NCBI GenBank assembly: GCA_964409335.1
Contig: CAYPCW010000033.1
Coordinates: 1 to 31,495 of the forward strand
Length of the DNA stretch: 31,495 bases
Origin: JABMOW01 sp964409335
GTDB taxonomy: Bacteria; Fidelibacterota; Marinisomatia; SCGC-AAA003-L08; JACNLC01
Direction of reading: 5' to 3'
Part shown: positions 1-9,009 of the stretch, in pieces
Layout of the letters: each line of letters starts with the position of its first letter
How positions within the stretch are numbered: position 1 is the stretch's first letter
Position numbers and translations under genes: made by a program
Notes under the pieces: model-generated
Told to the model about the DNA's origin: nothing
The model's input: the letters and a program-made list of their open reading frames with translations, nothing else
Database searches by the model: none

Positions 1-3000
1 GGAACTTGTCCTGAAAGCCCTGCACCGTACACCCCCAGCCTGATAGCAAACGCCTATCTTGCTGCCGGTTCTTATTATATTGTTGTAGACGGCTTTGGCG
101 GCGCTGTGGGGAATTATGAGATCAATGTTTATGAATCAGAAGGTGTGGAATGTGTCGTTCCTGCCCCGTATGATGATGAATGCTACTATTATGTGATCGG
201 GATTGACCCCTACTGCTGCGACGTTAATTGGGATGCAATTTGTGAGGATGAATATCAGACATGTATTAATGGAGACCCGAATTACAGTGATCAAATGAAC
301 GATTATAACAGAACCTTACTGGCAAATATTCAATATGAATCTGAAAAATCCGGCTTCCAGTATACCGTTGACACCTGGAATATATCAGCCTTCAGTTCAG
401 GCTCTGAATCCGGGACTGATCAGCGTGAGTTGATCGAATACCGGATTTACCGTTATGGTGAACTGATCGGTTCTGTCCCAGGGGATGCATACGAATATGA
501 TGATACCGGTTTGGATAATCTGACAGAGTATTGTTACACGGTAACGGCATTTTTTGAAGAAGGTGAATCACCCGAATCCAATATTGCCTGTGCCACACCG
601 ATTCCGGGGAATCCGCCAACCGGGTTAACCGCGCGCGGCGAAAACGACTACATTCAGCTAGAGTGGGTTGAACCCCTGGATACAAGCGGGGATGTGGAAT
701 ATTATATCATTTATAAAGATGGCGCTCAATTAACCACTGCCGCCGGATTAACCTATCAGGATTATGAGACAATCCATGATGTAGAATACTGTTATACGGT
801 TACCGCCATGTATCCTACCGGTGAGTCCTTCAGTACAAATGAAGCCTGCTCAATGTGGCAGCTTTGTCCGCCTTCTTACCTCGATGCAGAGGCCGGTGAC
901 GGATATGTTGACGTCAGTTGGCAGGAAACCTCATGCGGAACTGAAGTTGCTCTCTCTTATGACGATGGCGTCCTTGCGAATGCATTCTATTTTTATGATA
1001 TTTATGAAAATGGATATGCACACGGAACCCGGTTTGATGTAGGCACAGATTTTGACGTCCTTGCTGCATCCGTGAAAATATTATCCGTAGGCGATGCATA
1101 CTGGCCATGGCCAAACTCTACCCATGGTCCGATCCGGGTAATGGTATTTGACGATAATGGCGGCACTCCGGGCAATATGCTCTATAACACCGAAGTCACT
1201 TCAGACGAAACCGGGTATGCCACGGTATATCCGAATGTTACCGGATTAACCGGGTCATTTTATGTCATACTCAGCCATACGGTGGACTGGTCTTCCGGGG
1301 GAGATCCCGAAGGGTTTGGTATTGACGGATCCGTGGATCACCCGAGCAACATGGTTACACTGAATGCAAACGTCTGGTCAACCGGGGATGTACTCGGTTA
1401 TGGCGGGGATTATATGATCTCTTCACTCATCAATGCCTACGGTCAGGTACAGCCTCTGAGTTATTCTGATCTGCCTTCCGATCCTATTGGAAACATGAAC
1501 GTGGCCGCATCGATCGGGAATCTGAATGGTCAGCTTAGCCCGGAATCCCATGCGCCATTCTATCATCAGGCAAACCGTTCTTTGATCAACTACGATCTGT
1601 TCCGTGACGGAAACCTGATTTCGACGCTGGACCCGGATGTCTATAATTACCATGACTCTGATGTCGTAAATATGCAGGAGTATTGCTATCATATGACTGC
1701 TAACTATACAGAAGGCGCTTCTGAACCCACCGAAACGGTTTGTGCTACACCAATACCGGGAATTGCGCCGACCGATTTAATTGCCACAGCCATGGAAGAC
1801 CACATAGATCTGGCCTGGACAGGAGGCAGTGGGGATGTAATGTATTACACAATTTACCGTGACGGCGCCGAACTGAATACAACTACCAATACTTCCTATT
1901 CTGATATGACTGCACCGAATGATGTGGAACTCTGCTATCAGGTGGCCGCAATGTATACTAGCGGTGAATCCTTCCCATCCAATGAAGCATGTGCAACCTG
2001 GACACTGGGTACTGTTTTCGCATGGATCGAAACAGAAGGCAATGGATTTATTCAGGTGGCATGGACAGACCTGATCCAGGGCGGTACCGGCGGTGGCGGA
2101 GATACAATTGAAGACCCCTATTTTATCCCGACGATCCCCTTCGATGATTCTGGTACCACTGTCGGATTTACCAACGACTATGATGAAGTCTGTCCTTATT
2201 CCGGCAGCCTGTCACCGGATGTGGTTTACAGATGGCAGGCAAGTCCGGGGCAATACTACCTGTCTATCTGCGATTCAAACTTTGATACCAAACTCTATGT
2301 GTATGACGAAAATCAGACGGTTCTGAATTGCGTTGATGATTCATGTAATGATCCGGCAGGGAATCCCTGGCGGTCAGACATGAATCTGAATATCACCACA
2401 GCGGGTTCTTACTATGTCATCGTTGATGGATATGGCGGCGCCTCCGGGGATTACAATTTGTCCATTACTACCGGATTTGTCTTATCCGAAGGTGATGTCC
2501 AACCGGAAAAAGACGATACAATTCCGTATGTGGAAATTGGCGGCACAGATACAGATCCCGTCTATCCGAATGAAAATAATACGAGAGAGCTTACCGGATT
2601 TGAAATCTATCGTGACGGTGCTTTTGCCTTTATGGCCGGCGTAGATGATCGGTCATGGGTAGATATGCCTCTTGAAAACGGGATAGAACATTGCTATACG
2701 GTTGTTCCTATGTTTGATCCTGAAGGTCCTGCAGACCCGTCAAACGAAGCCTGTGGTGCAGCCGATGCCGGACCCATGTGTCCTCCGGAGAATTTCGATG
2801 TTGAAGTCGTTGATGGTCTACCCTATGCGCATCTCACCTGGAGTATCCCCGGCGATTGTGAAAGTGGCGGCGGTGACGGAAATGTTGTAGTCACCATTGT
2901 TACCGATAGTTGGGCTCAGGAGACATCCTGGGATATTGTAGATTCCGGCGGAACACTGGTCGAAGGAATATCTCCCGGAACGCTGTCAGACTACACGACC

Positions 3001-6000
3001 TATACCTGGGAAATTGATCTGGCAGCCGGTACATATACATTTCACATCTATGACTCTTATGGCGACGGAATTTACTGCTATGAAAATGGTTACTATCAAC
3101 TGGATGTAGATGGTCAGACCATCGCCGGAGGACCCGGCGTCGGATGTGACTTCGGTACAGGTATGACACATACGTTCACTACGGGCGGCGTGTTGATTAG
3201 CAGTTCAGAATCCCATTACTCACAGCCGGTTACCGGTGAAAAAGGACAGACTGAATATGACCTTACGGGTATCGACATTATCGAAACCGTGACATATGAG
3301 AATCCCGACCCAAGAACCGAACGGCTGAATGGATATACGATCTATCGCGATGATGAACTTATTGATTCTGTCGGACCTGAGGCGACAGAATACTTCGATA
3401 CCGAAGAAACGGGACTCACATTTGGTGTTGAACATTGCTGGAAGATGAAAGCCACCTACGATGATGGCGAATCCAATCCTACCGACACGATTTGTGATTC
3501 AGTGGTGGATCCGGATCTTATTTCTCATCTCTATTTCGAATCTGGGACGATGATGGCCGGATCGTCTGCGGACTATGCCGTGTCATTGACCAACCTTATC
3601 GGCGTAGCCGGATTCCAGTTTACTATCGTCGATACACCGAATATTCTGGATATGTTGTCATTTGCGACGACTGACCGGACCGAAGGCTGGCAGGTTTCAT
3701 TCAATACTCAGCCCGACGGTTCCGTGATCTTTGTCGGATTTAACCTGGCGGGTGAAGTCATTGAACCCGGTGAAGGTCCTATCCTGATATTGACATATAG
3801 TGCATCACCCAACATTCTGAATCAGACAGACGTTGCCATTGACTACATGGATGTATATATGGGTGATTCCCTCGGCAACCTTATCGTAACCTTTGGTCAC
3901 AGTTCCATCGTTACCGTGAATCCGCAAGGCGCCAGTACGCTCTATGTCGGGGATACTACCTGTGATGTTGGCGGGATGTGTGATTTTGACATCTCACTGA
4001 CAAACCTTGAAACGATCATTGCCGGATTCCAGTTTGTGTTGACATTTGATCCGGATATTGCACAGATGGTATCCGTTGTACCCACCGATCGAACGGAGGG
4101 CTGGTCGATTTCATTTAGTCCACAAACCGGTGTTATCATCGGGTTTAGTTTTACCGGCGGGGTCATCGAACTGGGTGAAGGACCCATCATGACAATTACT
4201 GCCGAGGGTCAGGCTGAAGGCGCGGCAACAAACTGCCTGTCACAGATCATCTTGTCGGATACCGGTGGTTTCCAGGTTCCCGGGTCTTCTGAGTGCGGTA
4301 TGTTTACCGTTCAGGAGGTTGTCCCGGTTGAAGCGCCTGTCTTAACCAGCGCCACTGCTTCTGAGGGTCAGATCGACATCGAGTGGACGTTCGACGCACC
4401 TTCCAGAAACCGTGAAACGGTTGAATTGTCCATATACAGTTTCCAGGATGGTCAATTGGCAATTCGTATGGCGAATACCGAACCGGTCGCCGGCTTCCAG
4501 TTTATCGTGGGATCCGACATTGCCGGATATTCTCTTGTCAGCGCCAGCGGCGGGTCTGCATGGGCAAACGGATTCATGATATCTACCAACACCAGCGGGT
4601 TGATCCTCGGATTCTCCCTTACCGGTGCCATCATACCCGTGGGTGATCAAATATTGGTATATGCCAATGTTGCAATTACCGGCGATACCGGGTGCTTCAG
4701 TATCAGCTCACCGATTTTCGCTGATGGTGTTGGAAACCCTCTGGATGTTAATCCCGGTGACCCATTCTGTCTCGGTGACACCTATGTCTATGGCTGTACC
4801 GATCCTGCTGCCCTGAATTATAATCCTGAAGCCACGATGGATGACTGGAGCTGCATCTATGAAATTTATGGATGCTCAGATCCTATGGCATTGAATTATA
4901 ATCCTGAGGCATCAATAGACGATGGCAGTTGTATCTATCCTTACGAGATCACCTTTAACATCTATCGCGATGGTAGCCTTCACGATTCGGTAACCGGGCT
5001 GTATGCGTATTCAGACACCGGGTTGGGAACAGCAGAAACTCATTGCTATACCGTTTCGGCAGTACTGGAAGACAGTTCAGAAACCGGGCAGTCCAATGAA
5101 CTGTGTGCCACCACGCCCGAAGCCGGGTGTCTCCTCGAGCATTTTTCAGAACTTCCCGGGAATACCGGCGTGCATTCACTTGTCATTATCCAGGGTGTAT
5201 CCGGAATTGAAGTCGGACCTTGTGATGAAATCGGCGTATTTGATGCCAATGCGATCCTGAACTTCGGTGACTGTTCCAACGACATTGGTGAATTACTGGT
5301 CGGCGCAGGTATTTGGGCTGAAGAACAACTCCCCATCAGCGCCGTCGGGTCAATTGATTACTGCGATATTGGCGGTGCCCAATTCCCCGGATATGTTGAG
5401 GGTAACCCGATTGTGTTCAAATACTTCAGTGCCGCCGATGGTATGGAGTATAATGCAACGGCTACTTATTCTGCCGGGAACGGTACATTCGGACAGATCA
5501 TTACCGCCGTAACCCTGGAAATTGTCACGGATGTTACTCAACCGATTGAAATGAATCCGTACATGAATAATCTTATATCATCCTATGTGATGGCACCTGA
5601 TCCGGGTGTTGAAACCCTGTTCAGTGATGGGGTGCTGGTTCTGCAGAATGATTCAGGCGATTTTTATGTACCACAATATAATATTAATCAGATTGGGGAT
5701 TTTGATAATCACCAGGGATACTCCTCATTCATAGTCGGCGGGTCCTCAATTCAGGTTGAAATTACAGGTCCTCAGGTTGATCCAACGACGCCGTTTACGG
5801 TGAATCCGTTCATGAATGATCTGATCCCCTATCTTAAAGACGCACAAATGGATGCATCCGTCGCTTTCGGACCGTACGACGACGATATTTTAGTCGTTGT
5901 GAATGACTCAGGTGAGTTTTATGTACCTGCGTACAACATTCACCTGTTGACGACACTGGTACCGGGAGAAGGATATGTAATGTTCCTCAGCGGCTCAATA

Positions 6001-6720
6001 CCGGTTGAATTCTCCTATCCGGCTGATAACGGCCTGGCAAGTGTCACAGCAAGTGAATGGGAAGCACTGAAGCCCGCATTGGTATCTGAACATTACGATG
6101 TTGTGAAGACCGGTATTGTTCAGCCGATTGTTATAACGGACATTCAGGGTGAAGTCACAATAGGTGATGAACTTGCCGTCTATGCAAACGGAACCCTGGT
6201 GGGGGCGACCCGGATTGCAGTGATCGATCGAGCCCTTCCGGTTACCGCATGGGGTGCGTATGACCAGTTTGGAATGGATATCCCCGGATATCAGGTAGGC
6301 GATCCCATCGAGTTCAGACTGTGGAGTAAGAGCAGAAATGCCGAACTTCGGGTAACCGCTGACCTTGACGGACAGTATTTTGGGATGTCACCTCTGACAA
6401 CCGGGAGCCTGATTGTTCATAATGACACCGCTGTACCCACGCAGTTCAGTCTGGATCAGAACTATCCGAATCCGTTCAATCCCAATACAACCATTGAATT
6501 CAGCCTGCCACATGATGCAAAGATCACCATCAGCGTCTATGACATCATGGGTAGAGAGGTCAGGAACCTGGTTAGCCAGGCCGAGACTCCTGCCGGATAT
6601 CATAGCGTGGTCTGGGATGGAATGGATAAAAATGGTACTTCTGTATCCGCCGGGCTGTATATCTATACGATGCAGGGTGACGGCGTATCCATCACCCGTA
6701 AAATGATCATGATGAAATAA
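1..6720 (+). CDS. Giant modular secreted protein with split FN3, PPC-like and three cohesin-like modules and a Por/FlgD-type sorting domain (5' partial)
   Basis: The reading frame is open from base 1, so the start and N-terminus lie upstream; the first in-frame ATG (106) is inside a domain. Modules in order, by nucleotide: tail of a PPC-like domain (1-135); cysteine motif DPYCCDVNWDAIC (about 205-243); FN3 units, several interrupted (about 424-3510), with inserts at 940-1580, 2098-2490 (a complete PPC-like module) and 2880-3190; cohesin-like modules at about 3526-3925, 3931-4320 and 4423-4780; two 26-residue GC[TS]DPxALNYNP repeats (4789-4941); a module pair flanking an 83-residue tandem repeat (5131-6420); and a C-terminal domain with NYPNPFNPNTTIEF (6439-6717), known in FCB bacteria as a secretion or anchoring signal. 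Expected at the cell surface, probably as adhesin or scaffold. No catalytic motif was seen and no dockerin is present. A terminator follows directly. The cohesin assignment rests on motif resemblance only. Confidence 0.9.
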   Translation, partial: GTCPESPAPYTPSLIANAYLAAGSYYIVVDGFGGAVGNYEINVYESEGVECVVPAPYDDECYYYVIGIDPYCCDVNWDAICEDEYQTCINGDPNYSDQMNDYNRTLLANIQYESEKSGFQYTVDTWNISAFSSGSESGTDQRELIEYRIYRYGELIGSVPGDAYEYDDTGLDNLTEYCYTVTAFFEEGESPESNIACATPIPGNPPTGLTARGENDYIQLEWVEPLDTSGDVEYYIIYKDGAQLTTAAGLTYQDYETIHDVEYCYTVTAMYPTGESFSTNEACSMWQLCPPSYLDAEAGDGYVDVSWQETSCGTEVALSYDDGVLANAFYFYDIYENGYAHGTRFDVGTDFDVLAASVKILSVGDAYWPWPNSTHGPIRVMVFDDNGGTPGNMLYNTEVTSDETGYATVYPNVTGLTGSFYVILSHTVDWSSGGDPEGFGIDGSVDHPSNMVTLNANVWSTGDVLGYGGDYMISSLINAYGQVQPLSYSDLPSDPIGNMNVAASIGNLNGQLSPESHAPFYHQANRSLINYDLFRDGNLISTLDPDVYNYHDSDVVNMQEYCYHMTANYTEGASEPTETVCATPIPGIAPTDLIATAMEDHIDLAWTGGSGDVMYYTIYRDGAELNTTTNTSYSDMTAPNDVELCYQVAAMYTSGESFPSNEACATWTLGTVFAWIETEGNGFIQVAWTDLIQGGTGGGGDTIEDPYFIPTIPFDDSGTTVGFTNDYDEVCPYSGSLSPDVVYRWQASPGQYYLSICDSNFDTKLYVYDENQTVLNCVDDSCNDPAGNPWRSDMNLNITTAGSYYVIVDGYGGASGDYNLSITTGFVLSEGDVQPEKDDTIPYVEIGGTDTDPVYPNENNTRELTGFEIYRDGAFAFMAGVDDRSWVDMPLENGIEHCYTVVPMFDPEGPADPSNEACGAADAGPMCPPENFDVEVVDGLPYAHLTWSIPGDCESGGGDGNVVVTIVTDSWAQETSWDIVDSGGTLVEGISPGTLSDYTTYTWEIDLAAGTYTFHIYDSYGDGIYCYENGYYQLDVDGQTIAGGPGVGCDFGTGMTHTFTTGGVLISSSESHYSQPVTGEKGQTEYDLTGIDIIETVTYENPDPRTERLNGYTIYRDDELIDSVGPEATEYFDTEETGLTFGVEHCWKMKATYDDGESNPTDTICDSVVDPDLISHLYFESGTMMAGSSADYAVSLTNLIGVAGFQFTIVDTPNILDMLSFATTDRTEGWQVSFNTQPDGSVIFVGFNLAGEVIEPGEGPILILTYSASPNILNQTDVAIDYMDVYMGDSLGNLIVTFGHSSIVTVNPQGASTLYVGDTTCDVGGMCDFDISLTNLETIIAGFQFVLTFDPDIAQMVSVVPTDRTEGWSISFSPQTGVIIGFSFTGGVIELGEGPIMTITAEGQAEGAATNCLSQIILSDTGGFQVPGSSECGMFTVQEVVPVEAPVLTSATASEGQIDIEWTFDAPSRNRETVELSIYSFQDGQLAIRMANTEPVAGFQFIVGSDIAGYSLVSASGGSAWANGFMISTNTSGLILGFSLTGAIIPVGDQILVYANVAITGDTGCFSISSPIFADGVGNPLDVNPGDPFCLGDTYVYGCTDPAALNYNPEATMDDWSCIYEIYGCSDPMALNYNPEASIDDGSCIYPYEITFNIYRDGSLHDSVTGLYAYSDTGLGTAETHCYTVSAVLEDSSETGQSNELCATTPEAGCLLEHFSELPGNTGVHSLVIIQGVSGIEVGPCDEIGVFDANAILNFGDCSNDIGELLVGAGIWAEEQLPISAVGSIDYCDIGGAQFPGYVEGNPIVFKYFSAADGMEYNATATYSAGNGTFGQIITAVTLEIVTDVTQPIEMNPYMNNLISSYVMAPDPGVETLFSDGVLVLQNDSGDFYVPQYNINQIGDFDNHQGYSSFIVGGSSIQVEITGPQVDPTTPFTVNPFMNDLIPYLKDAQMDASVAFGPYDDDILVVVNDSGEFYVPAYNIHLLTTLVPGEGYVMFLSGSIPVEFSYPADNGLASVTASEWEALKPALVSEHYDVVKTGIVQPIVITDIQGEVTIGDELAVYANGTLVGATRIAVIDRALPVTAWGAYDQFGMDIPGYQVGDPIEFRLWSKSRNAELRVTADLDGQYFGMSPLTTGSLIVHNDTAVPTQFSLDQNYPNPFNPNTTIEFSLPHDAKITISVYDIMGREVRNLVSQAETPAGYHSVVWDGMDKNGTSVSAGLYIYTMQGDGVSITRKMIMMK
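4789..4941 (+). repeat. Two tandem 78-bp GC[TS]DPxALNYNPEA repeats
   Basis: Two adjacent 26-residue units begin YGCTDPAALNYNPEA and YGCSDPMALNYNPEA and end in DDWSCIY and DDGSCIY. Each has two cysteines, likely a disulfide, and acidic residues that could bind calcium. This short repeat is common in secreted proteins of Bacteroidetes-like bacteria; its function is not established. Confidence 0.85.
5551..6015 (+). repeat. Tandem 83-residue repeat within the giant surface protein
   Basis: Two copies start with MNPYMNNLI (5551) and VNPFMNDLI (5800), 249 bp apart. Each contains a core of the type VLxNDSGxFYVPxYNI and then a short hydrophobic strand before the next module. Codon use differs between the copies, so the duplication is not recent. 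Confidence 0.75.
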
Positions 6721-6741
6721 CGAATTCCATCATTCGATGAC

Positions 6742-6773
6742 AAAAAGGGGAGCTGAACAGGCTCCCCTTTTTG
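6742..6773 (+). terminator. Intrinsic terminator after the giant surface protein gene
   Basis: A perfect 12-bp stem AAAAAGGGGAGC / GCTCCCCTTTTT with a 7-base loop starts 21 bases after the TAA stop. The T run on the 3' arm makes it a classical rho-independent terminator; the A run on the 5' arm means it could also work for the opposite strand. Confidence 0.9.
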
Positions 6774-6944
6774 TTCAAACCGGTTACGAATGTCAATTGG
6801 CAATATGTTTTCATGAGATCGGTGAAAATATTAAAATATATTGCTCATAATAACAAAATAATTCCAAAATAAAAAAAAATATTGTGCAAGACAATCATCA
6901 TATAATATATTATTGTCGGTAAAAATGGTAAGAAAGGAAATCAA

Positions 6945-7241
6945 ATGTACCGCACATTTATGATCACTTCGACGCTTCTTATAATTTTGATGATCGTTTC
7001 CTGTGGACAAAACTCACCGCTCGGCTTCACGGAGCCCGAATCGGAGGTCACATCCGGGTCACAATCCGATGAACCCTCTGTTTTTTCGGATTCTCTTACG
7101 AAATACGACTTAGTCTCATCTTCTGAACTGTATCTGACCCGGGAGAACCTTGAAATAATAACAGCGCCCCGAAGCGGATTTAATCCAAAAAATGGATATG
7201 CTGCAGGGACCGATTCCACCAATTATCCCGTTGAACCGTAG
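6945..7241 (+). CDS. Small putative lipoprotein, 98 residues, unknown function
   Basis: ATG at 6945 is preceded by AAAGGAAA (6933-6940), a reasonable ribosome-binding site. The N-terminus is a lipoprotein signal: a hydrophobic stretch TLLIILMIVS followed by a lipobox-like IVSC with the acceptor cysteine at residue 20. The mature part is short, rich in Ser, Glu and Pro, with no recognisable domain. It is probably a membrane-attached peripheral protein. It stands just before a TPR/HTH-like gene with a 38-base gap and no terminator, so the two may be co-transcribed. I do not recognise the family. An antisense frame over the same stretch has no signal peptide and was not preferred. Confidence 0.65.
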   Translation: MYRTFMITSTLLIILMIVSCGQNSPLGFTEPESEVTSGSQSDEPSVFSDSLTKYDLVSSSELYLTRENLEIITAPRSGFNPKNGYAAGTDSTNYPVEP

Positions 7242-7279
7242 TCAATTGGTTATCACCCGCCATTTAGTTTCATAAGACT

Positions 7280-8752
7280 TTGCAGTTTTCCCCGCTTAAT
7301 CTGATATTGCTTCGGATCAGTCATATGGGATACCTGGATTCCTCCGGTGTATCCCCGGATATTTTATCCGGGACCGAAGAGTTAAGTCCGCTGTATCAGG
7401 AAATTGCAATCATTAAAAGTGTAAAGGATCATGTACGATCAGGGAGAATCTCCAGGGGTTTGGCAAAATTACAGGAGCTGCACAAACGGCCATCCTTTCA
7501 GTTCTTACCGTTTCAGGATGTGACAAAGAACGACGTCCTCGCATTTATTTATTATGAAAGCGCTTTGTTTTATCGAATTGTTTATGATCATACAGCCTAT
7601 CTAAGCGCATTGAAAATTGCAAAATTGCTCGCTTCATCTCCCGAGATAAACCTCATTATCGATTATCAATTTGGGACGATTGAAGCCGCTAAAAATGATG
7701 ACCCCCGCCTACTGGTTCAGTTCGCAGATATTTTTAAAACCGAAAAATTACCCGTGCTGGAGACGATGGCATATTTCAGAATGGGGGAAATTTTCGCAAG
7801 CAAACAGGTCTTTAATAAAGCGCATGAACAGTTTAACCATGCTGAGGAGATCATCCGAAACCTGCCCTCGGAATGTCTGATGATCACGGCTAAAAGTAAC
7901 CGTGGTTATTTATATTATCTCGAGAAGAATTTTCAAAAAGCTCTGGAAGTATTGACAGGGATATCCGATTGTGATGATTCTTTTCAGAAAAGCCTGGTTT
8001 TTGAAAATATTGCCCTCGTGTATGAAGCTTTAGGAGAGTATGATAATGCACTTACTTTCTGGCTGCGATCCCTCACCCTGTGTCAGGATCACGGGGTATT
8101 GATGAATATCCCGGAGGACACATTGCATATCGGTGAGATATATGAAGAGCATTTAGGGTCGGTGTCGCAGGCAAAATTTTTTTATAAACTAGGCTATGAA
8201 CAATCGATGCTCATATTCAGAGACGGGATCAATATTTCAGAAGCTATGAGGGGCGTCATCGAAAAGTACATCAGTTATTTTGCAGAATATTATGTTCCGG
8301 AGGGTAGGACGAAAAATCCACCGACGGATAGGGTATTTTCATTCGCTCTGGGTAAAACCTGGAATGAGATCATTACTTTATTTTCCTATAATGTCATCGT
8401 TTACCACAAGTACAATTCACATTCTGTCATGGAAATGCTTGAGACTTTATCCCTCAAGCGATCAAATTTTCAGGCAAAACAACAAAAACTGAGCGCTGCC
8501 GGATTAAAAATCCCCGATTTCAGGAAGAATATTCATCAATCCGAAGATATGAATACCCTTGATGCGCTTCAAAGTTATATTGGGTATTATAAAAATCTAA
8601 CCTGGGATGAAATCCTCCGGCAATTTGAAAAAGAAGTAATGAAGTATATTGTATTACATTATGGGTCAAAAAGAGACGACTTAATTTTAAGGTTAAAAAT
8701 TAGTTATCCAAATTTAAAAAAGAAACTGGATGCGATTGAGAAGACGAGATGA
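7280..8752 (+). CDS. TPR protein with apparent tandem Fis-type HTH at the C-terminus; putative regulator
   Basis: A 490-residue protein with no signal peptide, so cytoplasmic, unlike its neighbours. The longest frame opens with TTG at 7280. An in-frame ATG at 7325 is an alternative that removes 15 residues; neither has a clear ribosome-binding site, so the start is uncertain. Residues about 160-310 contain helical pairs of TPR type, for example NRGYLYYLEKNFQKALEVL and IALVYEALGEYDNALTFWL. The last segment (about 441-486), TWDEILRQFEKEVM..., ending LRLKISYPNLKKKL, resembles the Fis-like DNA-binding helices at the end of NtrC-type activators. A similar segment starts TWNEIITLF at residue 360. 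No AAA+ ATPase domain is present. A role controlling the following operon is inferred from position only. A purely structural TPR protein is the alternative. Confidence 0.75.
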   Translation: MQFSPLNLILLRISHMGYLDSSGVSPDILSGTEELSPLYQEIAIIKSVKDHVRSGRISRGLAKLQELHKRPSFQFLPFQDVTKNDVLAFIYYESALFYRIVYDHTAYLSALKIAKLLASSPEINLIIDYQFGTIEAAKNDDPRLLVQFADIFKTEKLPVLETMAYFRMGEIFASKQVFNKAHEQFNHAEEIIRNLPSECLMITAKSNRGYLYYLEKNFQKALEVLTGISDCDDSFQKSLVFENIALVYEALGEYDNALTFWLRSLTLCQDHGVLMNIPEDTLHIGEIYEEHLGSVSQAKFFYKLGYEQSMLIFRDGINISEAMRGVIEKYISYFAEYYVPEGRTKNPPTDRVFSFALGKTWNEIITLFSYNVIVYHKYNSHSVMEMLETLSLKRSNFQAKQQKLSAAGLKIPDFRKNIHQSEDMNTLDALQSYIGYYKNLTWDEILRQFEKEVMKYIVLHYGSKRDDLILRLKISYPNLKKKLDAIEKTR

Positions 8753-8784
8753 ATTATGATATTTTATACATTGATAATAAATTG

Positions 8785-8802
8785 ATAATTCATATGAATT
8801 AT
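8785..8802. promoter_or_regulatory. 18-bp perfect palindrome, candidate operator
   Basis: ATAATTCATATGAATTAT is identical to its reverse complement. It lies in the 254-base gap between the putative TPR/HTH regulator and the lipoprotein-receptor operon. Two direct copies of TTGATAAT sit just before and partly overlapping it (8771-8778 and 8782-8789), 11 bases apart, about one helical turn. The region is very AT-rich, so chance is not excluded. The rest of the gap (8753-9006) shows no convincing -35/-10 pair or terminator. Confidence 0.4.
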
Positions 8803-8995
8803 TGGATTGCAGCACTTTTTTGGAATCTGTTTTCTGTTGAATCTTTGAAAAGGTTGAGGGTATTTTTACAGGTTTATTTTTATCATCAATCAGTCAATTT
8901 AATCAACAATAAATAAGTATGACTACGAAACCGAAAAACGATCAACGGAATGGGAAAAATTCAATTTTTTTCAATGTATTGTCTAAATAAAAAAC

Positions 8996-9009
8996 AAGGA
9001 ATTATTTTG
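8996..9009 (+). promoter_or_regulatory. Ribosome-binding site that sets a TTG start
   Basis: AAGGA at 8996-9000 is followed after 6 bases by TTG AAA AAA at 9007. This start gives a textbook lipoprotein signal peptide. The ATG at 8950 would add 19 residues in front of the signal and has no such site. Confidence 0.75.

Noticed and set aside
6882..6906. TTGTGC and TATAAT considered as a promoter for the small lipoprotein
   Set aside because: The spacing is 13 bases, too short for a usual sigma-70 promoter, and the region is too AT-rich for the -10 match alone to count.
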